64,000 nucleotides of DNA, from the NCBI GenBank assembly GCA_948567375.1, contig OX419755.1, forward strand, positions 51,589,001-51,653,000. Direction: 5' to 3'. Each line of letters starts with the position of its first letter. Within the stretch, counting starts at the first letter, position 1. Both the position numbers and the translations under genes were made by a program. Below are positions 22,901-35,883 of the stretch, one piece after another. Source of the stretch: Lunularia cruciata (taxonomy: Eukaryota; Streptophyta; Marchantiopsida; Lunulariales; Lunulariaceae). The notes beneath the pieces are model-generated. The model was not told the DNA's origin, did not search any database, and was given only the letters and a program-made list of their open reading frames with translations.

Positions 22901-24575
22901 AGAGGAGCTCCAAGTCATGGAGGACAAGGTGGTGGAAGAGAATTCACTCCTAGTAGGGGTGCAGTACTTGCTCTTACTTATGATACAATGATGGCTACTC
23001 GGATTGAGTAGTTGGAGCAAAGATTGGCTAGCATAGCCATACCTTAAAGGAGATCAGATTTAGGTGTTGAGGATTCTACCTCATATGCGGGTGATAGAGA
23101 CATCTTAGACTGCATGTGTGGAGCAACACAAGCAGATGCATCTGCCATGGTGACTAGGAGTGCAATATGTTGTTGTGTTGTGGTTTATGTAGCTCATAAA
23201 AAAGTAAATTGTCATGGTTATCTCCACATTAGTGGAGTAGGTTGTATGATAGATCCCACTGATGGGATATTGAAATGTGAGAAATCTATGTACATGTATG
23301 CAATTGGCCACATGGGTTACGATCTGATCTTGTTCAAGGGCTCTGATGTATATAGGTGAGAGAGAGTGGAGAAATGGGTGTGTTTTAGTGGAGGAGTCTT
23401 GAAAGGGAGGAGGATGTTGGAAGTGAGAATTGTAGCAAAGTGTGAGTGGTAGAATAACAGAGGCAACATTTGAGCATGAGATGCCCCATGCTCCCAATCT
23501 ACCACTCCCAAATCCTTTTCTCATCACGCTTTAGATTTTACACTACAATGACTTATGGGATTGGATGGTGACATAGTTGGGGAAATCATTTGAGGAGTGG
23601 AGACCACGGTTGGAGAGAGGAGCTAACATGCTATAATTTGGAGATTAAAATCAAACAATTTTAGTAGATTCTAAGAGGATATCATCAATTGAGTCAAGGG
23701 GGTAGAATTCATACCTAGAAGTACAAAGTAGGCAATTGGGAGAGCTTTTGAAACATTTTCATGATCTATTGGTGAGGTTGGAGAGTAGACATAATTAACA
23801 TTGAGCATAAGAGATTCCAATTTTGGATCAATCTCAAATCAGATCTGATTGATTAAAGTTGAAGCTTTTGAGATATAAGGTGTTGGAGAAGAGTTGATGA
23901 TCAGGTTTGGAGTTTTGTTCACTCCCCAAGTTGTGGTTCAAGTCACCTTATGAGAATTTCTAGAGTTGTTGATGATTAAGTTTTTCACCTTTGTGCAAAG
24001 ATTTCCGGTGAATTCCTCAAAAGGAAAATTCAGGGTCTTGGATCAAGTATACCTAGGTCTATAGAGCTCACAAGTTAGCCCAGCTCAGGAATTGATCCAT
24101 ATTTAGAGACTGGGGTTGGATTAGACCATCAAACTCTACAAAGATTAAGACAAGGTCACAAAAGAATATTTTGAGAAATTTGGTTAGCTTGGGATTCATG
24201 GAGAGTGAGATCTAATGCAACAAGTTCTATTAAAAACACTATCATAAGCTCAATAGAGCATATTTGTGTTCAATTATGATTGAGTGTTAATTCTCCCATC
24301 TTTATGACTATGATTGGAGATTTTTGGTTAATGGAGTGATTGTGATGATTTTGAGTACCTTTGATCCAAAAATCTGGAAATTTTTTCCAAGAATCAAGAG
24401 CAAACCCTAAAATTAGGAGCCAAGTTTGAGTGCCTACCAGGGGAGCTATAGTGATCAGATTGAGGCTTATTTCATATCATTGGAAAGCTAATCTTATAGG
24501 ATTTCCATTGAAATTTAGAACACTCAAATCCAAGTCAGAAAAAAAGTTATATCCATATGAGCTGCATAGACTTTT
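22901..24575. other. Degenerate retroelement interior, unassigned
   Basis: Short + frames continue from the gag relic (including an ALTYDTMMATRIE-type helix at about 22965). After 23360 the frames are too broken to place. Confidence 0.4.
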
Positions 24576-25001
24576 TGTAAAAATATGGAGTTTAGCAACG
24601 TAGTTAGTAAGGCTAATGAAGTAGAGAATAAGCCGAATTAGCCCAAAATATTCCAGAAGCATCTAGGAAGCTTCTTGGGAAGCTTTCCGACTAGCTTAAC
24701 TTGCACTCCAAGTAGGTAGTTTCTAAAAGGAAGCTTCTAGAAGCTTCCAACTAGCTTAGCTTGCACACCAAGTAGATGGCTTCTAGAAAAAAACTTTTTG
24801 AGAAGCTTCTTTGTTAACTTGGCTTGCACTCTAAGAAATTTGTTCAAGGAGACTTCTTGAGAAGCTTCTCAAGGGCATCATATGCTACATATAAATACCA
24901 AAGCCAAAGCTCATGCTAAGCATTTGGAGTTTTCCTTCATTCAAGTGTCCCAATGTGAGCTTCCATTTTCCTATTTCTCTCCTCGGTCTCGGTCTTTTAC
25001 A
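24576..25001 (+). mobile_element. Chromovirus 5' LTR
   Basis: Begins TGTAAAAATATGGAGTTTAG and ends GGTCTTTTACA, the TG...CA form of the family. The body has AAGCTTCTTGGGAAGC-rich inverted-repeat segments as in the other copies. A primer site follows directly, so this is the left end of a + strand element. Confidence 0.8.
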
Positions 25002-25002
25002 T

Positions 25003-25014
25003 TGGTATTAGAGC
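25003..25014 (+). other. Primer-binding site for initiator tRNA-Met
   Basis: TGGTATTAGAGC lies one base after the LTR. It differs at one position from TGGTATCAGAGC, the complement of the plant initiator tRNA-Met 3' end. Confidence 0.85.
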
Positions 25015-25020
25015 AAGAAT

Positions 25021-26930
25021 GAGATGGATGGAATTTATGGAACACCAAATCCACTTCCACCAAACCATTGGGAGTTTTGTGTCCAAGTACTACCCAAGCA
25101 TTGTTTCACATAATTCATCATCTCACACTTTGGACAAGATTTTATACATATGATCACCATATTTGAGGAACTCTTGGTGCTTCCGGTTGTAACTTATGGA
25201 GAATGGTGGACGTGCTGCTTCTATGTGTTATAAATTAGATTGATTAGGGTGGCATGATAGAGAAACAACCATGGTGGCAATGCCCGATGTTATCCTTGCT
25301 ATGCAGTAACAACTCAAGCACCTTACTTGATTGTTGGATGAATGAGATCTTTGATGACAAGAGCATGTAGAAAGAGTACCAGTTCAAGAAGGAGAAGACC
25401 AAATCCAATTCTCTAACCCCCAAGGTATTTGAAGGCAAGAATCTCTTGGGTGCAATGGAGAATTTTGTGTTTGACTTTGAACATTATTTTGAAGTTATCA
25501 ATCTGCAAGACAAACAAAAATAGATTCTCTTGGCTTCTAGCCAATTGGATGGAGTAGCAAAGCTATGGTGGAGATTTTGAGTAGAGCAAGCTGAATGAAA
25601 AATTGTTGCACCAAACTTGACGTGGGCAGAATTCAAGAGTGCAATAATTAGTTGATTCCAAGCTATAAATGCCATACGAGCTGGTAGGGATAGGTTGGCA
25701 GAGTTGAGACAGATTGGCTCTGTAAGAAGTTACATCACGCAATTCTAGAACACCATCATGCAAATTCTAAATATATTGGAAGGTGAAGCTTTGGATTGAT
25801 TTGTGAGGGGCTTGAAGTCAAGAACCAAATTAGAGGTAACCATGTGAGAGCCACAACACTTGGAGGAAGCTATGCGATTGGCCAAATGTTTTGATTTCTT
25901 GGTTTCAACAACTTGGTCTTGACCTCGACCTCGACCTCCATAGAACCTACCGATACACTACACACAAGTGGAGGAGCCGACACCAATGGAGATTGATGCC
26001 ATTCATTGGGGACCACTTGGCACTATAGATAGAGAGAAATTGTGACAAAATGGTGGTTGTTTTTATTGTTGCCAATTGGAACATCATATCGCTGAATGTC
26101 TACTCAAGAATGAGGGACTTTAACAAGTTGCCTAGATAGAGTTTATGGAGAGGAATGATCAAGGGAACAAGGAATCCTAGTAGGAGATTTTGATCCATCT
26201 ACTAGTAGCTTGATTAATTCCAATGGGATTGAAGGCTTGATTTATGCAAGTTTGCTTCACTTGCAAGGTACAATATCTAATTGGGTTGTAGGATTTTGGT
26301 TCATTCTGAAAGTTCAAAGAACTTCATGTCTATGCAAAGGAATTGGATATTCCTATCAAGCCAATAATTGAAAGTAGATTGATGATGGCCAATGGTAGAA
26401 AGGGTTTTGCATTTTGTACCTCGTATCATGTTACTTTCAAGATTGGGAAGGAGTATTTGGAGTGTATGAGGTTTGTAATGGCACCTCTACACTACGATGT
26501 CATTCTAGGACTACCTTGGCTTGAACTTTATAAGGTTCAATTTGATTGGATCCGATGACAAATTCAAGTACAACACCAAGGTATGAATTTCCAATTAGGT
26601 TGTCTGGCACCTTTGAGTAAGACACCTAAAAATAGTTAGTCCCAAGATAGGAAGTTTGTTGAGAAGGTAGCCATAAAGCAAGCCTTGAAGGGGAATGGGT
26701 CCCAAGATGTGAAGTTTACCAAGAAAGCAGCCATGGAGCAAGCTTTGAAGAAAGATGAGTCCCTAGATGGGAAGTTTGTTAGTGAAGCAGCCATAAAGCA
26801 AGCTTTGGAGGAAGATAAGTCTGTTTTTGTAGTGTGGATCAAGCCGATTGCACAAGGACAATTTGAGGAGGGCCAAGAGCCTCATCAAGCAATGGTTGAT
26901 CAGATAGTTCAGGAGTTTGCGGACATGTTT
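25021..26930 (+). pseudogene. Chromovirus gag-protease region, truncated element
   Basis: The capsid-like part is broken by stops. A nucleocapsid knuckle, Cys-x2-Cys-x4-His-x4-Cys, is intact at 26058-26099. The protease region follows at about 26210-26560 (flap region DILGLPW-like: YDVILGLPWLELY), but the active-site triplet is lost: where the - strand copy has LVDSGS this one reads LVHSES. A three-unit 20-residue repeat comes next (26641-26820), then the start of the RT linker to about 26930 (VQEFADMFL). There homology ends and an unrelated sequence follows. RT, RNase H and integrase are absent. Confidence 0.75.
26641..26820 (+). repeat. Three in-frame 60-bp repeats between protease and RT
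   Basis: Three exact-length 60-bp units start at 26641, 26701 and 26761. Each encodes a 20-residue unit with a pattern like S-Q-D-x-K-F-x-x-x-A-A-x-x-Q-A-L-K. The same triple unit occurs in both - strand copies (54050-54233 and 62125-62306). See findings. Confidence 0.9.
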
Positions 26931-28867
26931 CTGGTGTCAAGGAGATTGGATGGTCTCAAGAGTGTACCAAGCACTTGGCTGCTTGTGTTTAGGTTGTCCT
27001 AGTCATCGGTGAATTGTAAATTATCCCGCAAACTATTCCAAGTTCTAATCTTTCATCTAATTGCAACTTCCTCCTGTGAAGGAGTAGTTTATTTGCAGTT
27101 GTCTCTATTTATAGCCTCTTCCTAGGGTTGTTGTGTTGAGTTTCTTGGTCTGACTTTAGTCCTCATATACCTTTCAGGCCTGTTCCTATTTTATTAGGTT
27201 TGGGGGTTGAGGTTTATGGATCAAATGGGTTTTGTTGGCAGTACACAAGCTAAGGCCAGACTCATTTTAGAGCAAGCAGATCAGCAATTTGATCTGTCTA
27301 CACGTACCAGACTGGAATCTATGAGAATAGAGACATTCTTCCTGACACTACTCGCAGTTCACAATGAATACATTCATCCACAAGCCACTCAATTTTCATC
27401 ACATCCTCATCTCACTCTTTATAAGCCACTCAAGAAAAGCATCTAGTTCCAACTAACACACTAAGCTATCCTAAGCTCCAATAGCTGTCAAATAAACAAA
27501 ATAAAGGAAAAAAATACAGCCAAATCAATCTTGGTCTCCAACATGTCCTCTCTCACTTGCATATCTAGTTAAGACTAGTCCAAGTGCAAAAATTCTTGTT
27601 TTTATCTTCCTCTTTCATTGTCCAAACAACTTCTACTGCAAAAAAATCCTCTCCTTCTTTGTCACATCCAGGTCTATGGTCCTGTCGCAATCATTGTCTA
27701 AAGCTCTGGTTAGAGGCAATGCATAAGCTTTTGTCACAGCAAGGTTCAAGCTCCCGATGTACCCAGATTCAACTTTGCTCAAACCAGACCAACCAACCTT
27801 GAGGATTTTCTCCTCCTCTTACCTCTTTGTCTATGCAAGTTCTTGTTTTTCATTTGGGAATTCTTTCCATTGCAGCCACTATTCAAACCATCACCTTCTC
27901 TTGAGAAACTCTCTATGGCTTCCTTCTTTGACTGAATTTTTCTCCCTCAGTCCCGGTATTTCACTAGCTATCCCTTTGGAAAGATTCCTTATTCCTCCTG
28001 TCCAAGCTCCTTCTGTGTTTTCTTCAAATGACTTCTCCTTGGTCCTTAGAGAAATCCTCTTCATAGTTCTGCTCCTTCAATCTCCTTGATCAGTCCAGAC
28101 CTTCCCCTCAAAGGTTCCTCTGTCTAAACTTTGCTTTCTAGAGCTCTTCTCCTCAAGAATTTTTCTTATTCAGTCACCCTAACTGTCCACTCTTTGGCCA
28201 TACTCTCTTTCAAAGTCCTCCCTAAACTCACATTCTACTGTCCATCCTCGTTTTAGCAAGATCTCATGTCATCAACATTCCTCTCTCTCTCTTGTCATTT
28301 TTAACTGTCCACTCTTCTATGATCACTTGGGAGGGGGCAAGGACAACTGGAACTATGGGTGGGACTTCCAAGGCTATCACTTGTTGATAATATACTCACC
28401 AAAATTGCGGACTACAAAATCTCTACAAAAACATCACTTTTGGTCTAACTACTTGATTTCTACTTGATGTTGAATGGGAGAGGATTCGGCATATTCAGAT
28501 TCACCGCATTGTAAAAAAATGTAGATTGTCAAATCCACTTTTTATCATATCACCACAAATAGAATCACCGGGTTTGGTGAATTCATCATTATCTCCATGA
28601 ACTCTACTCCAAAATGTTAAATAACATATACTATCACTTGCTAACACTAGATGTACATAATCTTGATGTTGAATGGATTCAAGAATAGAAAGCAAGGTGC
28701 AAGAAATTGTCTTCCAAGAGCCTCCATCCTATCCTCTCTCTAAAACACCCCCAATCTATCAATTGTACTAGGTTTTCTCCTCTCAAAATTACTCAATCTC
28801 AATAGCTTGTGTTTCTCCAAGAGGGATAATCCCCTCTCTTGGATTAAAACACCTACTTTGATGACAT
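26931..28867. other. Unassigned repeat-like DNA
   Basis: Pyrimidine-rich on + from about 27580 to 28300. ORFs here (27207-27446, 27757-28089) have no recognisable domain. Confidence 0.4.
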
Positions 28868-29385
28868 TGTAATGTTCTAAGGATAGAAGAACCACCAAGA
28901 GAAACATAAGAGGAGAAACACAAGAGAAAAACAAAGCTTCCTCCCTCAATCCTCCAATGCCCCAAAGGAGCATTGTCTTTATCATATAGCAAAGAGGATC
29001 CACCTATAGGGAGCTACACCCTTGGATCATATACATGGATTGGTGATATGTCAGAAAGCTCCACCCTTAGATTAGTTATAAGGATGGGTGACATGTTGAT
29101 CCTTGTCCTATCTTGTTGGTCAAAAAAGTTTGACCAAAAGGAATCCTTGGAGAATATTCTTGTAGGAAGCTCAAAATAGCATGGGTGAGGTACCATTGGA
29201 AAGCTCTTGACAAGATGATCATGGCAAGGAGAAGAAAATACCTAGTTTTCCAAGTGGGAGGAAATGTTTTTAATTTTCAAAGCCTAATTCATCCATTTAG
29301 GCCTCCAAAATTAGCTTTGAAATTTTCAAGGTGTTTTTGACCTCTACCCTATTAGTGAAAGTACTCTATCTAATCTACTTAGACC

Positions 29386-29460
<75 letters not shown>

Positions 29461-29521
29461 TTCTAGATATTACCAAGCCAATTTTCACCTCTAGATAATA
29501 TGTCTAGCTAATAGTATTACA
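28868..29521 (-). mobile_element. Solo LTR, family A
   Basis: Begins TGTAATGTTCTAAGGATAG and ends AATAGTATTACA. It is collinear with the family A copy at 53310-54033 (GGAGCTACACCCTTGGATCA, GTTGGTCAAA.AAG.TTGACC, CAAGATG..., LTR end TATTACA). An (AT)n tract is inserted. No target duplication is visible (GACAT versus TCACC), so it may be an old LTR or one end of a decayed element. Confidence 0.7.
29389..29458. repeat. (AT)n microsatellite within LTR A
   Basis: About 70 bp of uninterrupted alternating A/T. Confidence 0.95.
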
Positions 29522-29599
29522 TCACCATATGGCAAATCACACTTTTGGAATAGATAGCTATATGGGGTTGGAGGGACTTAACCGCCAATTAAGGGCAAT

Positions 29600-29720
29600 T
29601 GTGGTACTTTAGAGTTTATATATGACTTTTGTATGGTTTGTGCTTCTATAATATATGATCTTAATAGCAATGTATATATGTATGACAACTTTCACAACAT
29701 TTGGAATGCTAAAGCTAGTT
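29600..29720 (+). repeat. Repeat shared with 33935-34060
   Basis: Both begin GTGGTACTTTAGAGTT and share TTGTGCTTC and AGCAATGTAT.TATGTATG in the same order. They flank the coiled-coil ORF block (30154-32731), so they could be remnants of a terminal repeat pair of one element. Confidence 0.5.
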
Positions 29721-30153
29721 TTCTTGGATGTTGTGGTACCTACATTTTTGTTTTTTTTCTTATTGTTGAAGAAGAAGTGTACAAATGAAGTTGTATTGCA
29801 CTTGTGTGGCATCAAAAGGCAAAGAATGGTGTCTTTGGGTTGTAATCCAAGGTAAAGTGACTTTGTGTCAAAAGACAAAGTACTCGGATTGGTTCTGGTC
29901 AGCATATAATCCAAAGTAAGGAAACTTCGGCTCGGTGGTGCTCAACCCGAGACGAGGACAACATAACAACTTTCCTTTGGGGTAGGACATTCAAGAAGGT
30001 ACTACACATAAAAACGGCTGGCCTATGAGCTAGGAGGGGGGGGATTGACAATGATATGAGGTGTGATTTATTGATAGAAACTTGATTGAAACTCCGTCTT
30101 GAAGAAAGACGGAGGAGGCGCGTCACTATAAAATTTGGGATAGAGACAAAGAG

Positions 30154-32731
30154 ATGACAAGTAATTTCCCATCACCATTAAGGAGTCGTCTTGAAGGAGA
30201 TCATGGAAAAGGAAGTGTAGTAAGAGACACACTTGTGCATCAAGAGGAAGTCAAGAGAGTTAGTGCAGGAGTCGGTCAAAAGAGTAGTCACCAACCTAGA
30301 GTGGAGGAGAGTAAGATGGGCGGTGGAAAGAAGAACTCGGAATTTGCAGTGAGAAATCATGCAATTTGGAGACTAGATGTGATCACAAGAATCAAAGTCT
30401 TGAGCAGGCTTTGGATCTTATTTCTGGCATGGAACTGGAACCTTAGTTTTCTAGGTTTCATGACCAAGATCATCGAGAGTAAATGTCTTGATGGACTTGA
30501 GGCAAAAGGTAAGAGAGGAAATCCGGCTTGATGGACAAAGTTGGATTGGAGGTTAATACTCAGAAGAGAGGTGGGTGAGGAGCAGGGAGCCACATTCTTG
30601 GGGAAAGGAGAAGTAGCTGAAGAAACCCAAGAAGTATGAGATGCCTTTTGTTTCAAAATGCATGAAAAATGGTTATAGAGTTGAGAGTTACAAGGACCTT
30701 GTGAGGAGAGGCATCGTAGGAGCAATGATGGCCATCTTCAAGCCGAAACAAACCACTAATGTGATGAAACATCAAGCGGTGTTCTTCCATAAGATGTTTG
30801 TAGGGGAACCAATCAATTGGGCAAAGAGCTTCCATCAGAGTATGAGACAAAGGGTGTGGAATTTGCGAGACAAGTCGCATCCACACTACATTGTGCCATT
30901 TGCATCCCACTTCTATTTGGGATTAAATTTGTTGAACGTGGCGGAAAGACACAAGATGGTGTCATACTTCCATCTTGACTTCAGAAGAGATGCTGACATG
31001 GAGGAGCAACAATACATTCTGCAGATCAAAAGCAGTGATGAGTACTACGTGCAGACAAGGCAAAGTGTGCATTTGGGGTGAATGCTCCAAAGTCAAAGAA
31101 GAGGAGTCAACAACAAGAAGTAGTAGTAGTGGCAATGAGACCTAAGAAGACCAGAAAAGTAAACCCAAGGAAGGACATGGTGGTGATCGCATTGTCAAGC
31201 AAAGAATCAGAAGGAGAAGCCGAGTACAAGTCAGAAGACTCAAGGAGAGAGGAAGAACCTGAACTCATGTTGTAGAGTGGTGAAGCAAGTAGTGATAGTG
31301 AAGATGGAGTGGAGATGCAGCCGGTACCAAGGGAAGAAGAAGGAAAGCTGGGGATGGCAAAAGAAGACAACCCAAGACAAGAAGATGAATTCCAGAGAAG
31401 GAGGAGAAGAGTGTGATCATTCAGAGAGATATTTTCTCTAGAAGAAAGGCAACATGTGAGGTAGGGCTGAGTAGAAGGAGAGAAATGGAGAGTGGAAGTT
31501 TGGAGAGCAAAGAATCCATTCCAATAAGGTGATTGCGGCTGAGAAGAAGAGTGTCAAGTGAGGAAGAAGCAAAGAAGGAGAAAAGCCCCCAAGCCAATAT
31601 GAATCAGAGCAAAGGAGTAGAGTGTCTACGAGAGATTGTATGCCTGTTGTTAATGAAGTTGGAGGAGAAGAAGAGAGAAATGCAGTCAAAGTGTCCGGAG
31701 GTAAAGACTGTGTTGCAAGTGTTGGCAAAGTTAGAAGAAGAGAAGTTAGAGTTGAAGAAGATCATAACCGGAGGAGAGGAACAAAAGGAAGTACTACAAG
31801 TAGATGCAGTAGTACAGAACCAAGTAATTGAGAATTTAAAGAAGGAAGTGGGAAGTAAAGAGAGAATAATAGAGCATAATGTCATAACGAGAGAAAGACA
31901 AATAGCTGAGTATGAAATCTTGAAACAACAAGTTGTTGATTCACAATTAGAAATCATCCATGCTATGGCAAGAGTAGCAAAGAAGGAGCAAGAGCTCAAT
32001 AGAGTGATGGAGAGTGTAGAAGAGAAGAAGCAACTCTGGCAAAGAGAGTTGACAATGAGATATAGAGAGGAAGAAAGATTAAGGGAGTCACTTTGTAATC
32101 TAGAAGAGAAGATGGTTCAGAAGGAGAAGGAGAAGGAGATGGTGAAAGCCAAATTCAAGGCAGAATTGGCAATGTATAGGGAAGATTGGCAGGCAGATCA
32201 AGAACAAGAGAGAAGGATGAGGCTTGAGCCACTAAAGGAGATTGTAGTAAAGATGAATGTGATGTTGAGTACAAAAGCCAGTGTGAGGATTGAAGAAATG
32301 AGATTGCACAAGTTAAGGTTGTTGGTGTAGGAGATGAGGAGAAGAAACGCAAAGGATAAAGATTTGAATGCTTTGCTGATTAGTCTCAGAACTCGTGTAA
32401 ATAAGAAGATATTGGAAGTGGAAGAAATATCACAATTAGATTATATTTAGTTAAGTTAGAGATAGATAAACTTCGGAAGGATGTAAGAGCAAAGCCCAAA
32501 GTAGATGAGATAGGAGTATAGATATCTTTGGAGTTACCATTGGAGATATTAGAGAGTAGTGGGTTGGAGGATAAAGAATTAGAAAGGTTACCTATGACGG
32601 GAATTGTAGATCATGAAGAAGAAGTGTTAGAATTGGTAGAAGAATTAATAGTTGTGAAACTTGAGGATAGAGTATGTGAGGTTACTTTGGGTTTGGAAGC
32701 TAAGGAAGAAGTAGACATTGGATTGGAGTAG
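30154..32731 (+). pseudogene. Degenerate element-like ORF block ending in a long coiled coil
   Basis: Several + strand frames in a row look like one broken gene. 30154-30531 is basic. 30641-31081 (146 codons) looks globular (FHQSMRQRVWNLRDKSHPHY, FASHFYLGLNLLNVAERHK). 31078-31275 is a Lys- then Glu-rich linker overlapping the end of the previous frame in another phase. 31533-32330 (265 codons) is almost entirely a heptad-like Glu/Lys/Leu coiled coil, and 32528-32731 is acidic. At least one in-frame stop precedes the second block. I do not recognise the family. The overall plan resembles ORFs carried by non-autonomous plant retroelements, and similar repeats flank both sides. No RT, integrase or protease is seen. 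Confidence 0.5.
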
Positions 32732-33634
32732 TAACAATTTTGAAATTTGAAGAGGCAGATATGAAGAGGTGCATTGTCAATTTGGATCTGTAGGTAGGAA
32801 GAGTTGTTAGGAAACAATATTTTTGTTAGTAATTATCAAGTGCTTTGCCTATTTAAAGGAGGCATTTGCAGTGTTATGTTGTTCAGTGCTCATAAATTTT
32901 GAGAATAGATAAAGCAAAGTTTTGTGAAGCAATGCTCGTCGCTTGAGCTTAATTCTGAGTATTAACATTGTGTGTGTATTTGTGAGTGTTGGAAGAATTT
33001 CAAAGTGCAAATCAATGTGTGTTTATTGGATGTTAGATTCTACAACCTTGATCTTTATTTTGTGTGTTTGATCCTAAGTGAAGTGCAATCAGAGCAATGC
33101 CTTGACAGATTTGACAAGAATTGTAGTATTGGTAGTATTTTGCAGTTGTGAGTGCAGTGCAATGTTAATGTGAAGCAATTTTGATTGAGAAAGTTGTGCC
33201 TTCAGTGGAGGGGTGGAACACAATTCTGAGATGAAGTTGTTTTGCAGTGAAGTTCCATTTTTGGGAAAGACTGAATCATCACAATCAAGATTATTTGGAA
33301 AGATTTGATGGAGTTGTGATTAAGAGTGATAAATTGTTGTGATGAGACTGCAAGTCAATGCTTGTTACTCTCTTCTGGGTGTAGTTGCTACCTAAGAGAT
33401 TAAAGACAAAACCAAGAAGAACTACTTGTTACTGTTTGACTTTGTATTTGACCAATTCTAAATTGTATCTCTGCGAGAACAAACTTTACTTACTTGATTA
33501 CCGCAAAAGTGATATTTGCCGTGTTGTCATAGATGCTGGAGTGATTGTCTTGGCAATTAGAGTTATATTGCTCCTTTCTCAAAGCTACTTAATGGCAGCC
33601 AAATTTTGTATTAGGGCTACTAATTACACCTTGA

Positions 33635-33880
33635 GACCCACCATCACTTGCACCATTTGCACTATCAAATGTGCTATTGGTAATGCCATCAGAGTGGAGA
33701 TCTAGGTCAAGTAGGAGGTATACATTCAAAGTGCAGCTCCAAAGAGCCTACTTCTCTGATGTTGAGCCATTGAGCTCTTGGCTATGGTGGATAAAGGCCA
33801 ATGAGCATCACTTGGAGTCTCTAAGCTAGAGTGGGTGTGGCTTTACTATAATCAATGCCCGTTGTTAGCAAATCATTGAG
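33635..33880 (+). repeat. Repeat shared with 20440-20700
   Basis: Same block order as the copy at 20440. It sits just downstream of the coiled-coil ORF block. Confidence 0.6.
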
Positions 33881-33934
33881 TTGAAGATCAATTTCTAATT
33901 CAAGTTGAGTGTGATTTGAGTTAATTATGAATTG

Positions 33935-34060
33935 ACTACTGTGGTACTTTAGAGTTGGTGTATGAATTTTTTATGAGTTGTGCTTCCATGGTGTATGTTT
34001 TTGACAACAATATATGTTTTGTAGCAATGTATGTATGCACAACATTGCCTTTGTACAACA
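33935..34060 (+). repeat. Repeat shared with 29600-29720
   Basis: See the partner entry. The similarity fades after about 120 bp. Confidence 0.5.
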
Positions 34061-35883
34061 ACCAACTCCTACTCAATAACCTATACCATCATCTCCACAA
34101 AAATGTAATCCTCCAAGGTAGATCAGGCCATCTTTGTCTTCAATCCCAATATGATGTTCCCATGTATTACTTTTGGTCTTCAAGAAGGAATGAGAGGGCA
34201 ACTAATTATCTAAAAGAAGGGTCTAAAAGTAGGATATGCACATTCCCATGCCAAATACGTGTATGATCTCTCATTAGGAAACAATCCTCCACCAAAGCAT
34301 GAGGTGTTGTCCTCCTCCTTCTTGTCCTCCCTTTCTCCAAGCAAAAGACCTCCCTTATCATCTATGTGGTAAGTGTGAGCCTCCTACCACCTACTCTTCT
34401 TGCATGTATGTACCAACTACTTGCAATATTGGTGTAAGTTTAGGACTTACTCTTCAAGACAATCAATTCAAGTACAAGATAATACAGTACAATAAAAAGA
34501 GTTTTTGCATCCCACACAAGCCACCTAAATCCTAAACTCATCCTATTCAAGATGCAAATCCTGTGTAACCCACACAATCCAAAAATACATGGATGCCATG
34601 GATTGCACAGGCTATGCGGGCTATATGTTAGTGTTTAGTCATACACTACAAGCAAGGCTTGCATGGTGGCAAAAATTCACCAATTTCAACATAAATTTGA
34701 GAAATTCAACCCCAATTTTACTTAAATTGACTTAAATTGAGCGCTAATTTGTAGATATTTTAACTTAAAACTTCAAAACTAACATGAAGGTGGGGGTATT
34801 GTATCTTGATAGAAACTTTTAGATTGATGTTATTTAGGTCAATCTCTTGGATTTGGCTCACCAATGCCATGATTTGGTGCTTATCTAACCTACATCACTT
34901 TATGTAGGTCATGAAATTGGAGATAATGTGAAATTGGATGAAGAAAAGATACACTTGGGTCTCTTCCATCTGATCATCTTTGAAACTTCTTTAAGAAAAT
35001 TCCATTGCCATGTCTCATCAAAATTTGACATGTGAAAACCTATGGAATTTGGCATTATATATGGGGTGCTATTATGCTCTTGAAATCTTCAAAAAAACCT
35101 TTGATGCTCTTTTGAATAAAACTACCCCTCTCTTTGTGCTCTCCCAAACTTCTCTCAAGTGCTACCTCTCTTGGTGCTCTTGAAATTTCCATCAAGCTAA
35201 AAACCTTTTTGAATGCACTTTCAAATGGGAACTCCTCCTCTCTTTGTGCTTACCTATACTTTAGAGACCATTCAAATTCTATTTGCTCCTCGCTACCCTA
35301 AATCTACTTGTCTTCAAATTTTGAAGGAGCTTCTAAAGAACTATCTAACACTTTTCAAACTCTCCTCTCCTCTTAAAACCACTAATACACTCCCACTCCC
35401 ACTCAATCTTTCCTAAACCATTCCTCTTAACACTCTCTTTCTTCTTAATACCTTTACTCTCCTCCCAACTTTGCTCAAAATTCTACTCTAAACTCTTGAC
35501 AAATATTTATATTGAGCAAAATGAGTTTCCTTGATCACACCTCTTAAAAAATCTAGAATCTATCTATATTTCCTTGAACATGAACAAATTCTTGCTCTAT
35601 CTTGCTTTGGTGCAAATGCAAAATCACACATTCTAAAATCTATATTCTTGGTGAGGTGACAAGTAACATACAAAATGAAATTTTGAGTGGATGATACATC
35701 CCACCTATCCATTACTCGGTTGAGATCATTTAAGTGAAAATATATATCCAACATATATCCATATCCAAGATCAATAAAATCTTAAAGCAATGCACTAATA
35801 ATCACTAAATTTAAGTGCACTCACACTCATATGCAATAATTATCATTCTATGATTCCTAATGCATACAATCAAGGCCTTGTAA
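34061..35883. other. Unassigned AT-rich DNA
   Basis: A + frame at 34299-34535 is Cys/Pro-rich (CCPPPSCPPF, LCGKCEPP) but too short and irregular to name. The rest has no open frame of interest. Confidence 0.4.

Noticed and set aside
26641-26820. Regular 60-bp spacing as a possible CRISPR-like array
   Set aside because: The units are contiguous and coding with no spacers, and this is a plant retroelement.
31604-31999. 131-codon - strand ORF
   Set aside because: Antisense of the Lys/Glu-rich coiled-coil frame, which gives Ser/Phe/Leu on the opposite strand.
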